A stretch of 64,000 bases of DNA from NCBI GenBank assembly GCA_003222395.1, contig QHWB01000038.1, positions 96,699 through 160,698 on the forward strand, in the 5' to 3' direction. The position numbers were made by a program, and so were the translations under genes. This DNA is from Acidobacteriota bacterium (lineage in GTDB: Bacteria; Acidobacteriota; Vicinamibacteria; Vicinamibacterales; CAVVIG01). Below are positions 62,683 through 64,000 of this stretch, one piece after another (the stretch's first letter is position 1; each line of letters starts with the position of its first letter). The notes beneath the pieces were generated by a model. It was not told where the DNA came from and made no database searches. It worked only from the letters and a program-made list of their open reading frames with translations.

Positions 62683-63045
62683 TCAGAACGTCACGACGCG
62701 ATCGTGGTCCACGACGAGCTGCGCGTAACGTTTGGGATCGATGAATTCGGCGTTCTTCCCACTGAGATCGGCTTCGGAGACCCCACGGGCCTTCGCGCAC
62801 CCGCCTCACACGTAGACTCGGACGCCATTTTCGATCGCGAACTGCAACAGATCCTTCAGCGGCGGGACGGCGAAGCCCGTGAGGGCATCGCGCACCTCGT
62901 TTTTCAGCACGACCGGGGCGTCGGCCATGAGCGAGATGCTGACCTGATGCCCGGCCTCAATCGCGCCCTTCGCGACATGAAACGGCATCGTCGCGCGTGT
63001 CGGGTCGTCCGATCCATGCGTTCCAGTCAGAAGCAGTTTGGCCAT
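62683..63045 (-). CDS. DsrE-like selenoprotein (UGA at codon 80 read as Sec)
   Basis: A 120-residue protein if the in-frame TGA at 62806-62808 is read as selenocysteine. Codons 1-79 match DsrE/DsrF-like sulfur-relay proteins (MAKLLLTGTHG, MPFHVAKGAIEAGHQVSISL). After the TGA the same frame runs on with GGCAKARGVSEADLSGKNAE and ends VVDHDRVVTF, so the family similarity continues. The site reads Tyr-Val-Sec-Gly-Gly-Cys, a UxxC redox motif. A hairpin at 62778-62792 lies where a bacterial SECIS would be. GGAGG lies before the ATG at 63045. Its likely role is sulfur, selenium or arsenic redox chemistry with the methyltransferase upstream. If Sec is not inserted, a 79-residue truncated product results. 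Confidence 0.82.
62778..62792 (-). promoter_or_regulatory. SECIS-like hairpin after the DsrE UGA
   Basis: In the mRNA, starting about 13 bases after the UGA, AGGCCC can pair with GGGGUCU (one G-U pair) around a GUG loop, a 6-bp stem. Size and distance fit a bacterial SECIS, though it is weaker than the one in the methyltransferase gene. Confidence 0.5.
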
Positions 63046-63067
63046 TCTGTCCTCCCTCCTCAAGACG

Positions 63068-63771
63068 TCACCGCAGCGCGCTTTTCGTGGCGCACAGGTT
63101 GACGCCAACGACGCCGTACCGCCGTGCGGTGCGCTCTTTCGTCGTACCGGCAAAGCAATCGAAGCGGCTCGTGATCGCCACGTCGCTGAATCCGGCCGAC
63201 GCGAACACGTCGATGAGCTCTGCTTCCAGCAGAGCGCCGGCGATTCAACCAGTCCAGAGGTCGATGTCCCGCAGCGCGCTGTCAGGCAGCACCTCGCCGA
63301 TGATGATGTCGGCGATCTGCACGCGACCACCGGGTTTGAGAACACGGGCGATCTCGGCGACCGCCCGCTCCTTTTCCGGTACGAGGTTCAGGACGCCGTT
63401 CGAGATCACGACGTCGACACTTCGATCATCAATCGGCAATCGGGTCGCGTCGCCGTTTCGCACTTCAACGTTGTCGAGGCCGCACGCCGCAGCGCCTGCG
63501 GTCGCGCGTTGACGCATCGCCTCGGTCATGTCGACGCCAATCGCGCGACCGCGAGGGCCCGCTCGGCGCGCACGCCGGCAAATGAAGACGTCACGTCCGC
63601 CGTTAACGCGGCGAGTTCCGTCGAATCGTATCCAAGCATCGTCGCCGCATAGTGCGAGCCGCGATGAAAATGAAACTCGCCATTTGGCGACGTTGCCACG
63701 CGTGAGTACATCGTCTGGACTTCCGCGCGGAGACTGGCGACGTCAAAGTCGATCGGACAGGTTACAGCCAC
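63068..63771 (-). pseudogene. Arsenite-methyltransferase-like selenoprotein gene, broken by a deletion
   Basis: The GTG start at 63771 has GGAGAG upstream. The first 68 codons match the ArsM-like family start (CPIDFDVASLRAEVQTMYSRV; GEFHFHRGSHYAATMLGYDS; SSFAGV). The family SAM-binding motif I (DxGCGxG) should follow, but about 36 residues are missing and the frame shifts; similarity resumes as GRAIGVDMTEAM and runs through DVVISNGVLNLVPEKERAVA to DIDLWTG. There a TGA (63245-63247) replaces the expected arsenic-binding Cys, and the same frame continues IAGALLEAELIDVFASAGFS, RFDCFAGTTKERTARRYGVV, to the stop at 63068. A perfect hairpin follows the TGA. As it stands the gene cannot make a whole enzyme unless the deletion is an assembly error. 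Confidence 0.78.
63217..63235 (-). promoter_or_regulatory. SECIS-like hairpin after the methyltransferase UGA
   Basis: Nine bases after the UGA the mRNA reads GCUCUGC, loop UGGAA, GCAGAGC: a perfect 7-bp stem with a 5-base loop carrying GG. The loop starts 17 bases after the UGA. Stem, loop G and distance fit bacterial SECIS elements well. It also lies inside a conserved coding stretch, so protein conservation alone does not explain the exact pairing. Confidence 0.75.
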
Positions 63772-63825
63772 GGTGTCTCTCCAGGTCTAGCGCGTTGTCG
63801 GCGGCTTGCATGGAACAGCATCGGA

Positions 63826-63999
63826 TCACCTACGGACAACAGTCGCACAGCGGATGGCGTTCAGATTCGTCGCGCGGATTTGATCGGCATTCTCGGGACG
63901 CGCTGGAATCTCCGCGATCATGAGTTGGACGAAGGCATCCCGATCCTCGGTGGCAAAGGCGCGGTTGAATCGTCGCTCGAATCCAATCGTGGATGCAGG
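63826..63999 (-). CDS. Metallo-beta-lactamase-fold hydrolase, C-terminal 57 residues
   Basis: The minus-strand frame is open at the right edge and ends at a TGA (63826-63828). The visible part, STIGFERRFNRAFATEDRDA followed by FVQLMIAEIPARPENADQIR, matches the C-terminus of MBL-fold hydrolases of the persulfide-dioxygenase/rhodanese-linked type, which release sulfite from glutathione persulfide. The metal-binding part is outside the window. It is 54 bases upstream of the methyltransferase gene, so the three genes may form an operon for sulfur, selenium or arsenic handling. Confidence 0.7.
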   Translation of the reverse strand, partial: PASTIGFERRFNRAFATEDRDAFVQLMIAEIPARPENADQIRATNLNAIRCATVVRR

Positions 64000-64000
64000 C

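Noticed and set aside
62806..63345. A single 179-codon gene ending at 62806
   Set aside because: The first ~100 codons are a shadow of the methyltransferase region; the real DsrE-like start is 63045 with a strong ribosome site, and similarity continues past the UGA.
1..64000. tRNA, rRNA and known riboswitches
   Set aside because: No sequence resembling these was recognised by eye on either strand; a covariance-model search was not possible.

Overview
The window is a GC-rich, gene-dense bacterial segment. I infer an acidobacterium, probably near the Vicinamibacteria. The reasons are a DUF1501/DUF1800 pair, a PadR repressor beside an FtsX/MacB-type orphan permease, an ECF sigma factor (TIGR02999 type) beside a Ser/Thr kinase with TPR repeats, several TonB receptors with carboxypeptidase-regulatory N-termini, and heptanucleotide repeat arrays. 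This is inference from gene content; no rRNA, tRNA or CRISPR array was seen.

Layout. 0-5.5 kb (+): a tight operon in which every junction is a 4-base ATGA overlap: an unknown C-terminus, a membrane-anchored beta-helix protein, a PAS-GGDEF cyclase, a small outer-membrane protein, and a NarL-type kinase/regulator pair. 5.7-8.6 kb (+): an HD-GYP phosphodiesterase coupled to a hybrid kinase. 20.6-8.6 kb (-): a long same-strand run with an ATP/ADP-translocase-like carrier with helical repeats, a membrane Ser/Thr kinase, a second carrier fused in frame to an Omp85-like barrel, an exported protein with kinase-like motifs, a SpoIIAA-like protein, then DUF1800 and DUF1501. 20.7-26.8 kb: ECF sigma factor convergent with a large kinase-TPR protein, an amidohydrolase and a VapBC pair. 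27-46 kb: three TonB receptors (two are close paralogues), a LytS/LytTR pair, a chloroperoxidase-like hydrolase, a cNMP/thioredoxin-reductase fusion, PadR plus permease, and several gene remnants. 46-52.5 kb (-): an overlapping signalling operon (HD-GYP regulator, sensor kinase, CheY-like regulator, hybrid kinase). 52.7-62.6 kb: Lon, MarR, DksA/TraR-like, Tag glycosylase, MFS exporter/TetR, TPR protein, nitrilase-family enzyme and a TAXI-type binding protein.

The most striking part is the right end (62.7-64.0 kb, -). Two adjacent genes each continue past an in-frame UGA with clear family homology. One is a DsrE-like protein with a Sec-Gly-Gly-Cys motif. The other is an arsenite-methyltransferase-like protein with UGA where the family has an arsenic-binding Cys. 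Each UGA has a hairpin placed like a bacterial SECIS; the methyltransferase hairpin is a perfect 7-bp stem with a UGGAA loop. The methyltransferase has also lost its SAM-binding motif I through a frame-disrupting deletion. A metallo-beta-lactamase-fold hydrolase lies just upstream.

The second candidate system is the 12-21 kb cluster. Two nucleotide-carrier-like proteins, one fused to an outer-membrane barrel, are linked with a membrane kinase and a secreted kinase-like protein. One speculative reading is ATP supply to phosphorylation outside the cytoplasm.
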